Counted from the stretch's first letter, positions 24,188-33,987 are shown. The stretch: DNA of 64,000 nt from an uncultured Desulfovibrio sp. (GCA_913063155.1 CAJXYU010000004.1:1-64000); one strand, 5' to 3'. The notes: generated from the sequence alone by a model not told the origin. A program made the numbers and translations.

Positions 24188-25873
24188 CTACAGGATGTTT
24201 TTCAAACCCGCCAGGATGTAGCGGGCCGTGATGGGCCTGCCGTCAAAACGCAGGATGAAGTTGTTGACGCCGTAACCGGTTTCCTGACGCAGCAGCCGTG
24301 CGAACTGGCCGTTGGCGTTGCCTTCGACACAGACCACCTCCTTGGCAGCCTCCAGAAAAGGCATAAACTGCTCGTCCTTGAGCGGGTAAACCTGAGTGAA
24401 GTGCAGTACCGCAACCTTCAAGTCCGCCATTTCCGAGGCATCCAGAGCTGCGCCAAGCGTGCTGCCCCAGCAAAGGAAGAGGACATCCGGCTCGTCCGGA
24501 CCGTAATAACCGGGCGGCACCACTTCTGCCCACAGACCGCACCCTTTGCACAGCCGTTTGCTGTTCTGAGCCACACGGGTGGGCGCGTCCTCGACGATGT
24601 GCCCCTGTTCGTCATGCTCGTCCGAATCCACTTTGACCAAAGCCTCGCTGAATCCGGGAATAGCCCGGGGAGAAATACAGTCGTCACTCAGGGCGTACCG
24701 TTTGTACTCCTTGGGATTTTCCGGTTTGAGCAGTGGCTTGGCCACTTCGGGAAGCTTGTCGAGATCAAAAGGTTCAACCGCCCTGTAGGAATCGGCAAGA
24801 TACTGGTCTGAAAGCACGAACATGGGCGTCTGGTAACGCTCGGCCAAGTCGAAGGCCCGGTGTGTCAGGTAAAAGCATTCTTCTGGCGTGCCGGGCGTGA
24901 AGATGGCTCGCGGAAACTCGCCATGTCCGGCATAAAGCGCCAGATTCAGGTCCCCTTGTTCGGTACGGGTGGGCAGGCCCGTGGCCGGGCCGGGACGCTG
25001 CACCAGAATAACGACCACGGGCGTTTCTGTAACGCCGGCCAGGCTGATGCCTTCGACCATGAGGGCGAACCCGCCGCCCGAAGTGGTCACGATACTGCGA
25101 GCCCCCGCCCAGGAAGCCCCCAGAGCCATGTTGATGGCCGCGATCTCGTCCTCGGCTTGTTCGGCCACGAAGCCGAGCTCTTTGCCCTTGTTGATGAGCG
25201 TCAGAGCCACTGATGTGGACGGCGTCATGGGATAAAAGGACAGGAAATTGCAGCCGGCGGCCAATGCGCCCAGGGCGATGGCCTCGTTGCCGTTGATCAT
25301 GATCCGTTTGTCCGGATTTTCCGGTGGTGGAGGCATGCAGGAAAAATCGAAGTTCTGCTCCTTGACCCAGGCATACGCCTTGCGCAGAACTTCCAGGTTG
25401 GAGGCCACGATTTCGGAGCCCTTCTTGCCGAAAGTATCCTGCAGCAGTCCCTCAAGAATGGCGATATCGTTGCAGACGGCCGCCCCCAGCACGCCGAGCG
25501 CAACCACATTGTAAAAGAGTGGCTTGGACGCAAGGTCGTTGAACGGGACCTTCAAGGCGTTCAATCCCCTGCAATCGATCTTCTCGTCCGCCACCACAAT
25601 GCCACGCTCGGTAAGCTGACTCCCATGGATTTCCAAAGTTTCCTTGTTGAGAGCCACCAGGATGTCCACCATCTCCGTGGTGCACTGGATCGGTTCAGGC
25701 CCGGTGCGGATGGCGAAAAAATTATGCCCTCCGCGGATGCGGGACATGTAATCCTGATTGACCAGGACATCGTGCCCGCCACGAACAAGAGCTTTGGCCA
25801 TAAGCTGACCGATGGTGACAAGTCCTTGCCCCGCTTCACCGCCGATAAGGATATTGATGCTCATTTCCGACAT
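24188..25873 (-). CDS. korA: 2-oxoacid:ferredoxin oxidoreductase alpha subunit with fused gamma domain (KorA type)
   Basis: A 561-residue fusion. The N-terminal gamma domain (1 to about 185) has 'GGEAGQGLVTIGQLMAKAL' and 'SRIRGGHNFF'. The alpha domain (about 195-560) has 'GNEAIALGALAAGCNFLSFYPMTPST' and the 'TSGGGFALMVEG' block. Such gamma-alpha fusions are typical of KorA in anaerobes and archaea. No ferredoxin-like delta domain is present in the operon, so electrons must pass through the KorB cluster to a separate ferredoxin. The ATG at 25873 has GGAG upstream; a second ATG lies 9 nt later. Confidence 0.88.
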   Translation of the reverse strand: MSEMSINILIGGEAGQGLVTIGQLMAKALVRGGHDVLVNQDYMSRIRGGHNFFAIRTGPEPIQCTTEMVDILVALNKETLEIHGSQLTERGIVVADEKIDCRGLNALKVPFNDLASKPLFYNVVALGVLGAAVCNDIAILEGLLQDTFGKKGSEIVASNLEVLRKAYAWVKEQNFDFSCMPPPPENPDKRIMINGNEAIALGALAAGCNFLSFYPMTPSTSVALTLINKGKELGFVAEQAEDEIAAINMALGASWAGARSIVTTSGGGFALMVEGISLAGVTETPVVVILVQRPGPATGLPTRTEQGDLNLALYAGHGEFPRAIFTPGTPEECFYLTHRAFDLAERYQTPMFVLSDQYLADSYRAVEPFDLDKLPEVAKPLLKPENPKEYKRYALSDDCISPRAIPGFSEALVKVDSDEHDEQGHIVEDAPTRVAQNSKRLCKGCGLWAEVVPPGYYGPDEPDVLFLCWGSTLGAALDASEMADLKVAVLHFTQVYPLKDEQFMPFLEAAKEVVCVEGNANGQFARLLRQETGYGVNNFILRFDGRPITARYILAGLKNIL

Positions 25874-25898
25874 GAAAGACTCCGGGCTGTGGGTTCTC

Positions 25899-26402
25899 TT
25901 ATGCCGCGGGCTCCGTGAAGACGCGGGTTGCAAGGTCGCGGTCCAACATGAACAGGGCTCCGCCGTCGCTCACAAGCTTCAGCTTGTTGACGATGTCGCT
26001 CACGGTGGCCTCCTCTTCCATCTGCTCGGAAACGAACCACTGGAGGAATATCTGGCAGGCGTGATCTTTCTCCTCCTGAGCGACTTCCATAAGGTTGTTG
26101 ATGCGCCCGGTGACGATTTTCTCATGGGCCAGAGCGTTTTCAAAGGCCGCCAGAGGGCTGTCCCAATCCTGCGGAGGCGCATCGATGGCGGTAAGCGTGG
26201 CCCGGCCGCCGGCCTCCAGGACATAGTCGAACATCTTCATGGCGTGGAAGATCTCTTCCTTGTACTGAGCCCGCATCCAGTTGGCAAAACCAGGCAGGCC
26301 CTGGCTCTCAAAGTAGGACACCATGGACAGGTATATGTTGGCGCTGAATATCTCGAAGTTTATCTGGTCATTGATGGCTTCTTCCATTCTTTTGGTCGGC
26401 AT
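25899..26402 (-). CDS. ftnA: Bacterial ferritin, FtnA type
   Basis: A 167-residue ferritin that stores iron in a 24-subunit cage. All ferroxidase ligands fall at the E. coli FtnA numbers: Glu17, Glu50, His53, Glu94, Gln127 and Glu130, with Tyr24 also kept. The four-helix bundle is complete. There is no haem-binding Met52 pattern of bacterioferritin. It is probably monocistronic; the 116-bp upstream gap holds an inverted repeat at 26426-26451. In a sulfate reducer it would also protect against iron-driven oxidative damage. Confidence 0.92.
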   Translation of the reverse strand: MPTKRMEEAINDQINFEIFSANIYLSMVSYFESQGLPGFANWMRAQYKEEIFHAMKMFDYVLEAGGRATLTAIDAPPQDWDSPLAAFENALAHEKIVTGRINNLMEVAQEEKDHACQIFLQWFVSEQMEEEATVSDIVNKLKLVSDGGALFMLDRDLATRVFTEPAA

Positions 26403-26421
26403 ATCATACTCCTTGAATAGT

Positions 26422-26452
26422 CATTTGGTGCGTGTCGAAACAGACACAAATG
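26422..26452. promoter_or_regulatory. Inverted repeat upstream of ferritin
   Basis: CATTTG...GTGTC pairs with GACAC-AAATG around a GAAACA centre, with a 4-nt bulge in the left arm. It is 20-50 bp before the ferritin start, a position fitting an operator. It does not match the Fur consensus. Confidence 0.3.
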
Positions 26453-26464
26453 CTACATGAAAAT

Positions 26465-26489
26465 CATTCCTATTGAAAGCAGGAATGAA
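26465..26489 (-). terminator. Weak terminator-like hairpin after recD2
   Basis: Stem TCATTCCT / AGGAATGA with a 9-nt loop, followed by TTTT on the minus strand. It lies 30 bp past the recD2 stop. Low GC makes it weak. Confidence 0.45.
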
Positions 26490-26518
26490 GAAAAAAGGAA
26501 GAAGTACCGAAAAAAAGA

Positions 26519-28729
26519 CTAGATCAGATTGTTCTCGGCAAAAAGATGACGAAGACGGTAGGCGAGGTGTGTTCCCCTCTTCCCGGCGGTGACGTTGTTC
26601 AGGCCTATCTGAAAGGCCCGCTTGCTGCCGATGAGAACAGCCAAATTACGGGCACGGGTCAGCCCGGTATAGAGAAGATTGCGCTGCAACAGCATGTAAT
26701 GCTGGGTGACGATGGGCATGACCACTGCCGGATATTCGCTGCCCTGCGACTTGTGCACACTGACGGCATAGGCAAGACTCAGGTCGTCCATTTCCGAGGC
26801 CTCGTACGTCACGAAGGTGCCCTCGAATTCCACGGTCAGCTCATTCTCCTGAGTGTTCAGATCCACCACCATGCCCAGATCGCCGTTGAAGACATCCTTG
26901 TCATAGTTGTTCCTGGTCTGAAGAACCCTGTCTCCCACACGATAGCAAACCTGGCCGCGCTTGATCTCCCTATCCCCGCTGCGAAGGGGATTGAGCCTCT
27001 CCTGCAACACCTGATTCAGGGCCATGGTTCCCACTTCGCCCTTATGCATGGGAGTCAGCACCTGGATGTCGCGGACAGGGTCCAGCCCATAGCGTTTGGG
27101 AATACGGTCGCACACGCTGTCCAGGATGAGCCGCTGAACTTTTGACTGGTCCTCTTGGGGAATCCAGAAAAAGTCGGCTTCGGGCGCTTCCTGTGGATGC
27201 CCCAAGGGCATTTCTCCCTGGTTGATTCGGTGGGCATTGACAACGATGTAGCTTTCCTTTGCCTGGCGAAAAATATGGGTCAGTCGGGCACAGGGCACCA
27301 TTTCACAGTTGATGAGGTCTGCCAGCACGTTTCCGGACCCAACGCTGGGGAGCTGGTTGATGTCGCCTACCAGAATGAGGCGGCAGGTATGCGGCAAAGC
27401 CCGCAGCACGGACACACACAGGTGCGCATCCACCATGGACGACTCGTCGATGACCAAAACATCGCCCTTCATCTTCTGGTCCTGACAGTACTGAAAACCT
27501 CCATCAGGCTGATATTGAAGCAGGCGATGAATGGTTTGCGCGGGCAGTCCCGTGGCTTCGAACATGCGTTTGGCCGCTCTGCCCGTGGGCGCAGCCTGTT
27601 TGATCTTGAGGCCCAGCTCCTTGAGGGTCAGAACAATGGCCTTGGTAATGGTGGTCTTCCCTGTACCGGGTCCGCCGGTGATGATGAAAACCTTGTTGGA
27701 GCAAGCCTCAAATACGGCCTCCCGCTGTTCGTCGGACAGGGAGAAACCGAGGGTTTCCTCCACCTTGGGCAGAGCCTTGGCCACCTTGTTGCGGCTAACG
27801 GGTGTGGGGTGGTTGATAAGCTGGTGCAGTCGCTGTGCTATCTCGTTTTCAAAATGGTAGAAATGCATGAGATACACAGCCTGTTCAATGTCCTGTTCGG
27901 GCAGGTCCTCGATGCGCACTCTTTTCTTGTCTTCCAGCGAATACAGCGCGGTCTCAAGCTTGTCGAAATCCACATTGTCCATCATGCGCGCCGCATCGGA
28001 CAAAAGCTTGTCCTTGGGCACGAACATATGTCCGCCCCGCTCGCTCAAAGTGAACAGGGTATAGATGAGCCCGGCTTCCAGACGCTGCCAGGCATCCTGC
28101 TTGAAGCCCAGCTTAATGGCCATCTGGTCTGCGGTGCGAAATCCCACGCCCCTGATCTCGTAGGCAAGATCATAAGGGTTCTCACGCAACTTCATTTCTG
28201 CTGTTGCACCGTAAAGGTGAAATATCTTTCCCGCAAAAGTGGTAGGCACATTATGGGTCTGAAGAAAGACCAACAAGTTTTTGATGGCCCGCTGCTTGGT
28301 CCAGGAATCAATGATATCCTGAAGTTTTTTCTTTGATATCCCCTTGATTTCAAGCAATTTTTCAGGATCATCGTCCAAGATGTCCAAAATACCGACTCCA
28401 TATTCGCCCACAAGCACGGTGGCCGTCTTCTCCCCCACTCCCTTGATGGACGACTGCAGGAACTTGATGACCCCGTTTTCCGTGGCGGGCATGGTCTGTT
28501 CGAAAGTCTCCACCTCGAACTGCGGCCCGTATTTGGGGTGCACCTTCCACTTGCCTGTCAGCTCCAGGCTTTCGCCCGGCTGGATGTCTCCCAGAATGCC
28601 GGTAATGGTCGTCATTCCCGGTTCGTTCTTAGAGCTGACACGGGCGATGACATAGCCGTTTTCCGAATTGCTGTAGACGACGCTGCAAACTTCAGCGGCT
28701 TCAAGACGAGTGGATTTTTCCTGATTCAT
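26519..28729 (-). CDS. recD2: RecD2-type ATP-dependent 5'-3' DNA helicase
   Basis: A 736-residue helicase of superfamily 1B, of the RecD2 class that works without RecBC. The N-terminal OB-fold and tandem helix-hairpin-helix regions (about 1-200) precede the motor, as expected for RecD2. Motif I GGPGTGKTT is near residue 350 and motif II 'VLVIDESSMVD' near 425. The C-terminal motif 'AYAVSVHKSQGSEYP' is motif V/VI of UvrD_C_2. Role: DNA repair and fork processing. It lies upstream of the ferritin gene. No strong ribosome site precedes the ATG. Confidence 0.92.
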   Translation of the reverse strand: MNQEKSTRLEAAEVCSVVYSNSENGYVIARVSSKNEPGMTTITGILGDIQPGESLELTGKWKVHPKYGPQFEVETFEQTMPATENGVIKFLQSSIKGVGEKTATVLVGEYGVGILDILDDDPEKLLEIKGISKKKLQDIIDSWTKQRAIKNLLVFLQTHNVPTTFAGKIFHLYGATAEMKLRENPYDLAYEIRGVGFRTADQMAIKLGFKQDAWQRLEAGLIYTLFTLSERGGHMFVPKDKLLSDAARMMDNVDFDKLETALYSLEDKKRVRIEDLPEQDIEQAVYLMHFYHFENEIAQRLHQLINHPTPVSRNKVAKALPKVEETLGFSLSDEQREAVFEACSNKVFIITGGPGTGKTTITKAIVLTLKELGLKIKQAAPTGRAAKRMFEATGLPAQTIHRLLQYQPDGGFQYCQDQKMKGDVLVIDESSMVDAHLCVSVLRALPHTCRLILVGDINQLPSVGSGNVLADLINCEMVPCARLTHIFRQAKESYIVVNAHRINQGEMPLGHPQEAPEADFFWIPQEDQSKVQRLILDSVCDRIPKRYGLDPVRDIQVLTPMHKGEVGTMALNQVLQERLNPLRSGDREIKRGQVCYRVGDRVLQTRNNYDKDVFNGDLGMVVDLNTQENELTVEFEGTFVTYEASEMDDLSLAYAVSVHKSQGSEYPAVVMPIVTQHYMLLQRNLLYTGLTRARNLAVLIGSKRAFQIGLNNVTAGKRGTHLAYRLRHLFAENNLI

Positions 28730-28761
28730 AAATAAATTTGGCTACTTACAGTCAAGGAGAT

Positions 28762-29367
28762 TTAGATCTTCTGGCGATATCTCAAGGATTGCTTTAAGGT
28801 TTCCTTGTCCATGTATTTCACTTCACCACCGATGGGTATGCCCTGGGCAAGACGGGAAACCTTCACGTCCGGAAATTCGTTTTCTACCATGTTCTTGACG
28901 TATGAAGCCGTGGACTCCGCGTCCATGGTGGCGCCGAGGGCGAGGATCAACTCCGTGACCCCGCCGCTGGTCAAATGACGCTTGAGTCGGTCAAATTCCA
29001 GGTGACCGGGCTCAACACCGTCCAACGGGGAAAGTAACCCTCCAAGGACCAGATAACGGCCCTTGAAGAGGTTCATGTCTTCCATTGCCAGCAGCGCATC
29101 CCACTCGGAAACCAGACAAAGCTGGCCATGATTTCTGTTTGGATCTGAACAGAGTGGACAGGGACTGGATTCGGCCAGACTGGCGCACTCTTCGCAAATG
29201 CACAGATTTTCGCGCAGATTGATGATGGACTGGCCTACCCCGGCAGCACGTTCACGCGGCATCTTGAGCAGAGTCAGGGCGATGCGCAGCGCCGATTTCG
29301 GTCCGATGCCGGGCAGTTTGGAGAGCTGTTCCACAACCGCCCGCAACGGAGCAGGAAGATTCTGCAC
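28762..29367 (-). CDS. recR: Recombination protein RecR
   Basis: A 201-residue RecR clamp that works with RecO and RecF to load RecA at gaps. It has a helix-hairpin-helix (LPGIGPKSALR, about 18-28). The four-cysteine zinc finger 'CICEECASL...CPLC' (about 56-75) and the Toprim domain with 'SEWDALLAME' (about 86-175) follow. The start codon is GTG, supported by TAGGAGA whose TAG is the ybaB stop. It forms the common dnaX-ybaB-recR operon. Confidence 0.93.
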   Translation of the reverse strand: MQNLPAPLRAVVEQLSKLPGIGPKSALRIALTLLKMPRERAAGVGQSIINLRENLCICEECASLAESSPCPLCSDPNRNHGQLCLVSEWDALLAMEDMNLFKGRYLVLGGLLSPLDGVEPGHLEFDRLKRHLTSGGVTELILALGATMDAESTASYVKNMVENEFPDVKVSRLAQGIPIGGEVKYMDKETLKQSLRYRQKI

Positions 29368-29376
29368 AAAAATCTC

Positions 29377-29691
29377 CTAGAACAGGCCGGGGATTTTCAT
29401 GCCGCCGGTCAGCTTGCCCATTTCTTCTTCCATGAGGTCCTTGGACTTCTTCAGGGCATCATTGGCGGCGGTAAGCACGAGGTCCTGCAGCATTTCCACA
29501 TCGCCGGACTCAAACACGGACTGTTCGATCTCAACGGAAACGATTTCCTGTCCTCCGGAGCATTTTACTTTGACCATGCCTCCCCCGCTGGAAGCTTCCA
29601 CTTCCATTTCCTTCAGCTTCTCCTGGGTTTCGGCCATCTTTTTCTGCATGAGTTGCGCCTGACGCATCATTTCCTTGGGATTACCAAACAT
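29377..29691 (-). CDS. YbaB/EbfC nucleoid-associated protein
   Basis: A 104-residue DNA-binding protein of the YbaB/EbfC family, a tweezer-like homodimer. 'GNPKEMMRQAQLMQKKMAETQEKLKEMEVE' forms the N-terminal helix, and the glycine-rich 'ASSGGGMVKVKCSGGQEI' strand follows. It sits between dnaX and recR, its usual place. AAGGAGA lies 8 nt before the ATG. Confidence 0.92.
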   Translation of the reverse strand: MFGNPKEMMRQAQLMQKKMAETQEKLKEMEVEASSGGGMVKVKCSGGQEIVSVEIEQSVFESGDVEMLQDLVLTAANDALKKSKDLMEEEMGKLTGGMKIPGLF

Positions 29692-29716
29692 TATGTTTTC
29701 TCCTTGATAGTCTTAA

Positions 29717-31576
29717 TTATTGGTTATTGCGTGGGGTCACCGACATAATCAGCGCGCTGAAGGCTTCCATGACCTTCACCACGCTTTCATGTTCTTCGGC
29801 GTCCTTGCGCAACTGTTTTTCCGACTTTCTCATCGGCACATTACCGAGTTCCACACGAACAGTGATATCCCTGCCCCAATACAGCCCTGCCAGACGTTCC
29901 AGAGCATTGGTTGCGCCGGAAGCCGACATTTGTTTGTACAAAAAGTTGTTGCCACAGAGAACAACGAGCTCGTCACCCTGCAATTCCCCCTTGAGATGTC
30001 GCAGATTGTGGGCATTGACCTCGCTTTTGCCGTTGCAGTCTTTGGCGTATTCCACCAGCCCTTCCCAGCTTTTGAGCCCGTTGGGCGGTGCAGGCAGTTC
30101 GCAGACCGCCTTGGGCACAGACTTGGTTGCCGGACTGTTGACGGGCTCAGCCACTGCCTTCGGTGGCTCGGCCTCCTTTTGCCCCGGCTGGGCGGATTCG
30201 TCTGCAGAAGGGACTTGGCGCGGTTGTGCAGCAGCCGGCTGCTGCGCCCGCTGTTGGTGTGGAGCCTGTTGGACCTGATGCTGCCGGGTCTGTTGTGGGG
30301 GCTTGGGCTGGGACTGCTGAAATTGTTGCTCCCCCTGAAACCGCTGCCCACCCTGCGGAGGGGCTTGGAAGCCGCCTTGGGGCGGGCGCTGCATACCGCC
30401 TCCGGCAGGACCGCGATTTCCGCCGGATACGGGCCCGCGCGGAGGCGCTGCCGGAGAACCGCCCACTTTTTCCAAATCAATGAGATCCGAGAGCGACGCG
30501 ATGTTCAGAAGCAGAAGTTCCAAGGCCATGGCAGGTTCCAAAGAAGTCATGACCCGTTTCTGGCCGTCCAAGGTCATCTGCCAACAGGCGTGGATGTAAG
30601 CGGGGTCGAATTTGGAGGCCCACTCCAGCCAGGTTGCGGCTTCGTCGCCGGAAAGACCGAGCAACGGTAAGGCCTGCTTGCCTGCCTGGCGCAGCAAAAA
30701 CATGTTGCGCCAGCAGCTGGTCAACTCGCGCAGAAAAAACCCGAGATCGAGTCCCTGGTCGAGTACCTGACGCAACAGCTGTCCGACGGCCACCAAATCT
30801 TTGGCATGAATGGCCCCCATGAGCTGAAAGAAGACTTCCTGCCCGGCCAGCCCCAGAAAAGTACGTACATCCTCCTCACGCAATTTACCCTCGTCAAAAG
30901 CCAGGGCCTGCCCCAGCAGGGACATGGAATCGCGCACACTGCCGGCGCCGCGTTTGGCGATGATCTGCAATGCTCCAGGTTCGTATTCGATGGACTCCTG
31001 GGCCAGGATGTTTTCCAGATGAGCCGTCAACTCGCCCTCGGACAGCATTTTGTAGGTGTAATGCTGACAACGGCTGATGATGGTGGCCGGAAATTTGTGC
31101 GGCTCGGTGGTGGCCATGATGAAGGTGGCTCGTGGCGGCGGCTCCTCAAGGGTTTTGAGGAGCGCGTTGAAGGCCTCTTTGGTCAACATATGGGCTTCGT
31201 CAATGATAAAGACTTTGTAGCGACCCTCCAACGGGGCATAGCCGATGTCTTCCTTGAGTCTGCGGGCATCGTCGATGCCGCGGTTGGATGCGCCGTCTAT
31301 CTCGATGACGTCCACGGCCACCCCCGCGGTGATCTGGCGGCAGGAATCACACTCATTGCACGGTTCGGCAGTGGGCGCGTTCTTGCAGTTGAGGGCTTTG
31401 GCGAAAATGCGGGCGATGGTGGTCTTGCCCACTCCTCGGGTCCCGCTGAAAAGATAGGCCGGAGCAACCTTGTCCTGTGCCGCGGCACGGGAAAGGATGG
31501 TCTTGATGGCCTCCTGCCCGGCGACCTGATCAAAGGTCTGGGGACGATATTTTGCTGTCAGGCTGGATGTGCTCAT
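29717..31576 (-). CDS. dnaX: DNA polymerase III subunits gamma/tau
   Basis: The 619-residue clamp-loader ATPase. Walker A GTRGVGKTT (about 44-52), the zinc cysteines 'CKNAPTAEPCNECDSC' (about 64-79) and 'IDEAHMLTKEAFNALLKTLEEPP' (Walker B and SRC-adjacent region) are intact. Residues about 375-480 form a proline/glutamine/glycine-rich linker. A tau-type C-terminal domain (about 495-619) follows. A full-length tau is clearly made; no convincing programmed frameshift site for gamma was found. Confidence 0.93.
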   Translation of the reverse strand: MSTSSLTAKYRPQTFDQVAGQEAIKTILSRAAAQDKVAPAYLFSGTRGVGKTTIARIFAKALNCKNAPTAEPCNECDSCRQITAGVAVDVIEIDGASNRGIDDARRLKEDIGYAPLEGRYKVFIIDEAHMLTKEAFNALLKTLEEPPPRATFIMATTEPHKFPATIISRCQHYTYKMLSEGELTAHLENILAQESIEYEPGALQIIAKRGAGSVRDSMSLLGQALAFDEGKLREEDVRTFLGLAGQEVFFQLMGAIHAKDLVAVGQLLRQVLDQGLDLGFFLRELTSCWRNMFLLRQAGKQALPLLGLSGDEAATWLEWASKFDPAYIHACWQMTLDGQKRVMTSLEPAMALELLLLNIASLSDLIDLEKVGGSPAAPPRGPVSGGNRGPAGGGMQRPPQGGFQAPPQGGQRFQGEQQFQQSQPKPPQQTRQHQVQQAPHQQRAQQPAAAQPRQVPSADESAQPGQKEAEPPKAVAEPVNSPATKSVPKAVCELPAPPNGLKSWEGLVEYAKDCNGKSEVNAHNLRHLKGELQGDELVVLCGNNFLYKQMSASGATNALERLAGLYWGRDITVRVELGNVPMRKSEKQLRKDAEEHESVVKVMEAFSALIMSVTPRNNQ

Positions 31577-31625
31577 GAAATTCCAATTGGGTCAGAAGTG
31601 ACGAAGCCGTAATCATATACAACAC

Positions 31626-31663
31626 AAGGGGAGCCCGGACAAGACGCCGAGCTCCCCTTTTTT
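31626..31663. terminator. Terminator-like hairpin between ilvE and dnaX
   Basis: Stem AAGGGGAGC / GCTCCCCTT with a 16-nt loop and a T-run on the + strand. On the minus strand, where ilvE reads into it, only two T follow, so it may attenuate rather than stop transcription into dnaX. Confidence 0.55.
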
Positions 31664-31685
31664 CGATTCGGTGGCAGCCGGGCCG

Positions 31686-32609
31686 CTAAATTTCGTAGCG
31701 GTACAGCCAGTGTTCGTAATCCGGGTTGTCGCCCTTGAGGATTTTAAAGAACTCCGTTTGCAGCAGCTTTGTCACAGCGCCGGCCTTGCCTTCGCCGATG
31801 ACTCGCGCGTCAATTTCGCGAACCGGGGTCAATTCGGCCGCAGTGCCTGTGAAAAACACTTCATCAGCAGTGTACAACATGTCGCGACCGATGGTGACTT
31901 CGCGAGTTTCGTACCCCAGGTCCGCGGCGAGTGTAATAATGGAATCGCGGGTCAGGCCGCCCAGCACACCGGACATCGGCGGTGTGTAAATGACGTCGTT
32001 CTTGACCATGAACAAATTTTCGCCGGAACCTTCGGAGACATGGCCGGAAGTATCCAGCAGAATGGCTTCGGCGTAACCGTCGCGCACGGCTTCCATTTTG
32101 GCCAGAACCGAGTTCACGTAGTTGCCGCAGGCCTTGGATTTGGTCATCATCACGTTGACGTGGTGGCGGTTGTAGGTGGACACCTTGACGCGAATCCCTT
32201 TTTCCAGGGCGTCTTCACCAAGGTATGCGCCCCAGCTCCATGCGGCGATGATGGTCTGAATCGGGTTGTCGCCGGGATGCACACCCATGGCTCCTGCGCC
32301 GACGAAAACCAAGGGACGAATATATGCACCCTTAAGCTTATTGGCCTTCAGGGTTTCCGTGGTGGCTTCCACCATCTCGTCCGCCGTATAGGGGGCGGGC
32401 AAACCGAGGATTTTTGCGGAATCGACCAGACGCACCATGTGTTCCTTGAGTCGGAAGACCTCGGAGGTCCCGTCGTTACACTCATATGCCCGGATTCCCT
32501 CGAACACGCCCGTGCCGTAATGCAGCGCGTGGGTCAGGACGTGGACATTGGCCTCGCCCCAGGGAACCAGCTTTCCATCCATCCAGATGGTTTCGGATGC
32601 TTGAACCAT
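31686..32609 (-). CDS. ilvE: Branched-chain amino acid aminotransferase
   Basis: A 307-residue class IV (D-amino-acid/branched-chain type) PLP aminotransferase. It interconverts leucine, isoleucine and valine with their 2-oxoacids. 'HALHYGTGVFEGIRAY' near residues 28-43 is the family N-terminal motif. The PLP lysine lies in 'TKSKACGNYVNS' near residue 150. 'SEGSGENLF' and 'GGLTRDSII' are the phosphate and cofactor contacts. The ATG at 32609 has AAGGAGA upstream; the longer frame is unlikely. Confidence 0.92.
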   Translation of the reverse strand: MVQASETIWMDGKLVPWGEANVHVLTHALHYGTGVFEGIRAYECNDGTSEVFRLKEHMVRLVDSAKILGLPAPYTADEMVEATTETLKANKLKGAYIRPLVFVGAGAMGVHPGDNPIQTIIAAWSWGAYLGEDALEKGIRVKVSTYNRHHVNVMMTKSKACGNYVNSVLAKMEAVRDGYAEAILLDTSGHVSEGSGENLFMVKNDVIYTPPMSGVLGGLTRDSIITLAADLGYETREVTIGRDMLYTADEVFFTGTAAELTPVREIDARVIGEGKAGAVTKLLQTEFFKILKGDNPDYEHWLYRYEI

Positions 32610-32725
32610 GGCAGTTCTCCTTTTATGTATTAGTTCGGCTTCATCGCCGATTCCTTTCATAAGCCGTAGGAAGTTAATTTAATCGATTTGGCAGGTCAAG
32701 AAGGCGCCGGAACATCAATTTACTT

Positions 32726-32755
32726 TTGACAGGTGAACCCCACCCCGGATATGCA
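32726..32755 (+). promoter_or_regulatory. Candidate sigma-70 promoter of the alaC-hom operon
   Basis: TTGACA at 32726-32731 and TATGCA at 32750-32755 with an 18-bp spacer, 45 bp before the aminotransferase start. Confidence 0.5.
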
Positions 32756-32799
32756 GATTGATTCAAAGGAAACTAAACTTTACTGAGGAGAATGCGATT

Positions 32800-33987
32800 A
32801 TGCACCAATTTGCTCGAGTCCACCGGCTGCCGCCCTATGTGTTTGCCCAGGTGAACGAATTGAAGATGAAGATGCGTCATCAGGGCGCCGACATCATCGA
32901 CCTGGGCATGGGCAACCCCGATGTCCCCACACCGAAACACATCCTCGATAAGCTTACCGAGGCGGCGTACAAGCCGGGTAACTCTCGTTACTCGGCGTCC
33001 AAGGGCATCAAGGGACTCCGCAAGGCAATCGCAGACTGGTACCAGAAACGGTATTCGGTATATCTCGACATGAATCAGGAGGTGTGCGTGACCATGGGCG
33101 CCAAGGAAGGGCTCGCCCACCTTGCCTTGGTCATGTTGACCCCCGGAGACGTAGTGCTTGCTCCAGACCCGGCCTACCCCATTCATCCGTTCGCCTCCAT
33201 TATCGCAGGTGCGGATGTCCGCCGTATTCCCATCGGCAAGGACCGGGACTTTTTCGAAGACATGACCGTGGCGGTTCGCCACACTTGGCCCAAGCCCAAG
33301 TTGTTGATCATCAACTATCCGCACAACCCGACCACGGAATGTGTGGACATCAACTTCTTCCAGCGCATTGTGGATTTCGCCAAGGAAAACGAACTCTACG
33401 TCATCCACGACCTCGCCTATGCGGACTTCACGTTCGACGGCTACGAAGCGCCCAGCTTTCTACAGGCCGACGGAGCAAAAGACGTGGGCGTGGAGTTTTT
33501 CTCGCTGACCAAGAGTTACTCCATGGCGGGCATGCGCGTGGGCTTCTGTTGCGGCAACCCGGACATGGTCCAGGCCCTGACTCGTATCAAAAGTTACCTG
33601 GATTACGGCATCTACACTCCCATCCAGGTGGCGGCCGCCCATGCTCTTAACGGCGATCAGGAATGCGTCAAGGAAATCATGTCCATTTACCAGGACCGCC
33701 GCGACGCCCTGTGCGAAGGCCTCAACCGTATCGGCTGGGAAGTGACCCCGCCCAAGGCGACCATGTTCCTGTGGGCGGAAATTCCTGATGAATTCAAGCA
33801 TCTCGGTTCTGTGGAATTTTCCAAGATGCTTCTCAAGGAAGCCGAGGTAGCAGTCTCTCCAGGACTTGGCTTCGGACAATATGGCGACGATCACGTCCGC
33901 TTCGCGTTCGTGGAAAACAGACAACGTACAAACCAGGCAATTCGCAATCTGCGAAAATTCTTTTCAGAGGGTAAGATATGCAAATAG
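32800..33987 (+). CDS. alaC: AlaC-type class I/II aminotransferase
   Basis: A 395-residue PLP aminotransferase closest to AlaC (YfdZ, glutamate-pyruvate) and LL-diaminopimelate aminotransferase-like enzymes. '[12 protein letters not shown]' near residue 35 and '[10 protein letters not shown]' near 175 are typical. The PLP lysine lies in '[15 protein letters not shown]' near residue 237. It heads an operon with hom. The first gene of such operons in this lineage may supply alanine or aspartate-family amino acids. GAGGAG lies 9 nt before the ATG; the preceding 14 codons are leader. Confidence 0.85.
   Translation: MHQFARVHRLPPYVFAQVNELKMKMRHQGADIIDLGMGNPDVPTPKHILDKLTEAAYKPGNSRYSASKGIKGLRKAIADWYQKRYSVYLDMNQEVCVTMGAKEGLAHLALVMLTPGDVVLAPDPAYPIHPFASIIAGADVRRIPIGKDRDFFEDMTVAVRHTWPKPKLLIINYPHNPTTECVDINFFQRIVDFAKENELYVIHDLAYADFTFDGYEAPSFLQADGAKDVGVEFFSLTKSYSMAGMRVGFCCGNPDMVQALTRIKSYLDYGIYTPIQVAAAHALNGDQECVKEIMSIYQDRRDALCEGLNRIGWEVTPPKATMFLWAEIPDEFKHLGSVEFSKMLLKEAEVAVSPGLGFGQYGDDHVRFAFVENRQRTNQAIRNLRKFFSEGKICK

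Noticed and set aside
26422-26490. Fur box upstream of ferritin
   Set aside because: The inverted repeats there do not match the Fur consensus GATAATGATAATCATTATC.
30400-30480. Possible programmed -1 frameshift in dnaX (GAAAAAG run before the linker)
   Set aside because: The run lacks the A-AAA-AAG heptamer, and the shifted frame has no near stop that would yield a short gamma form.
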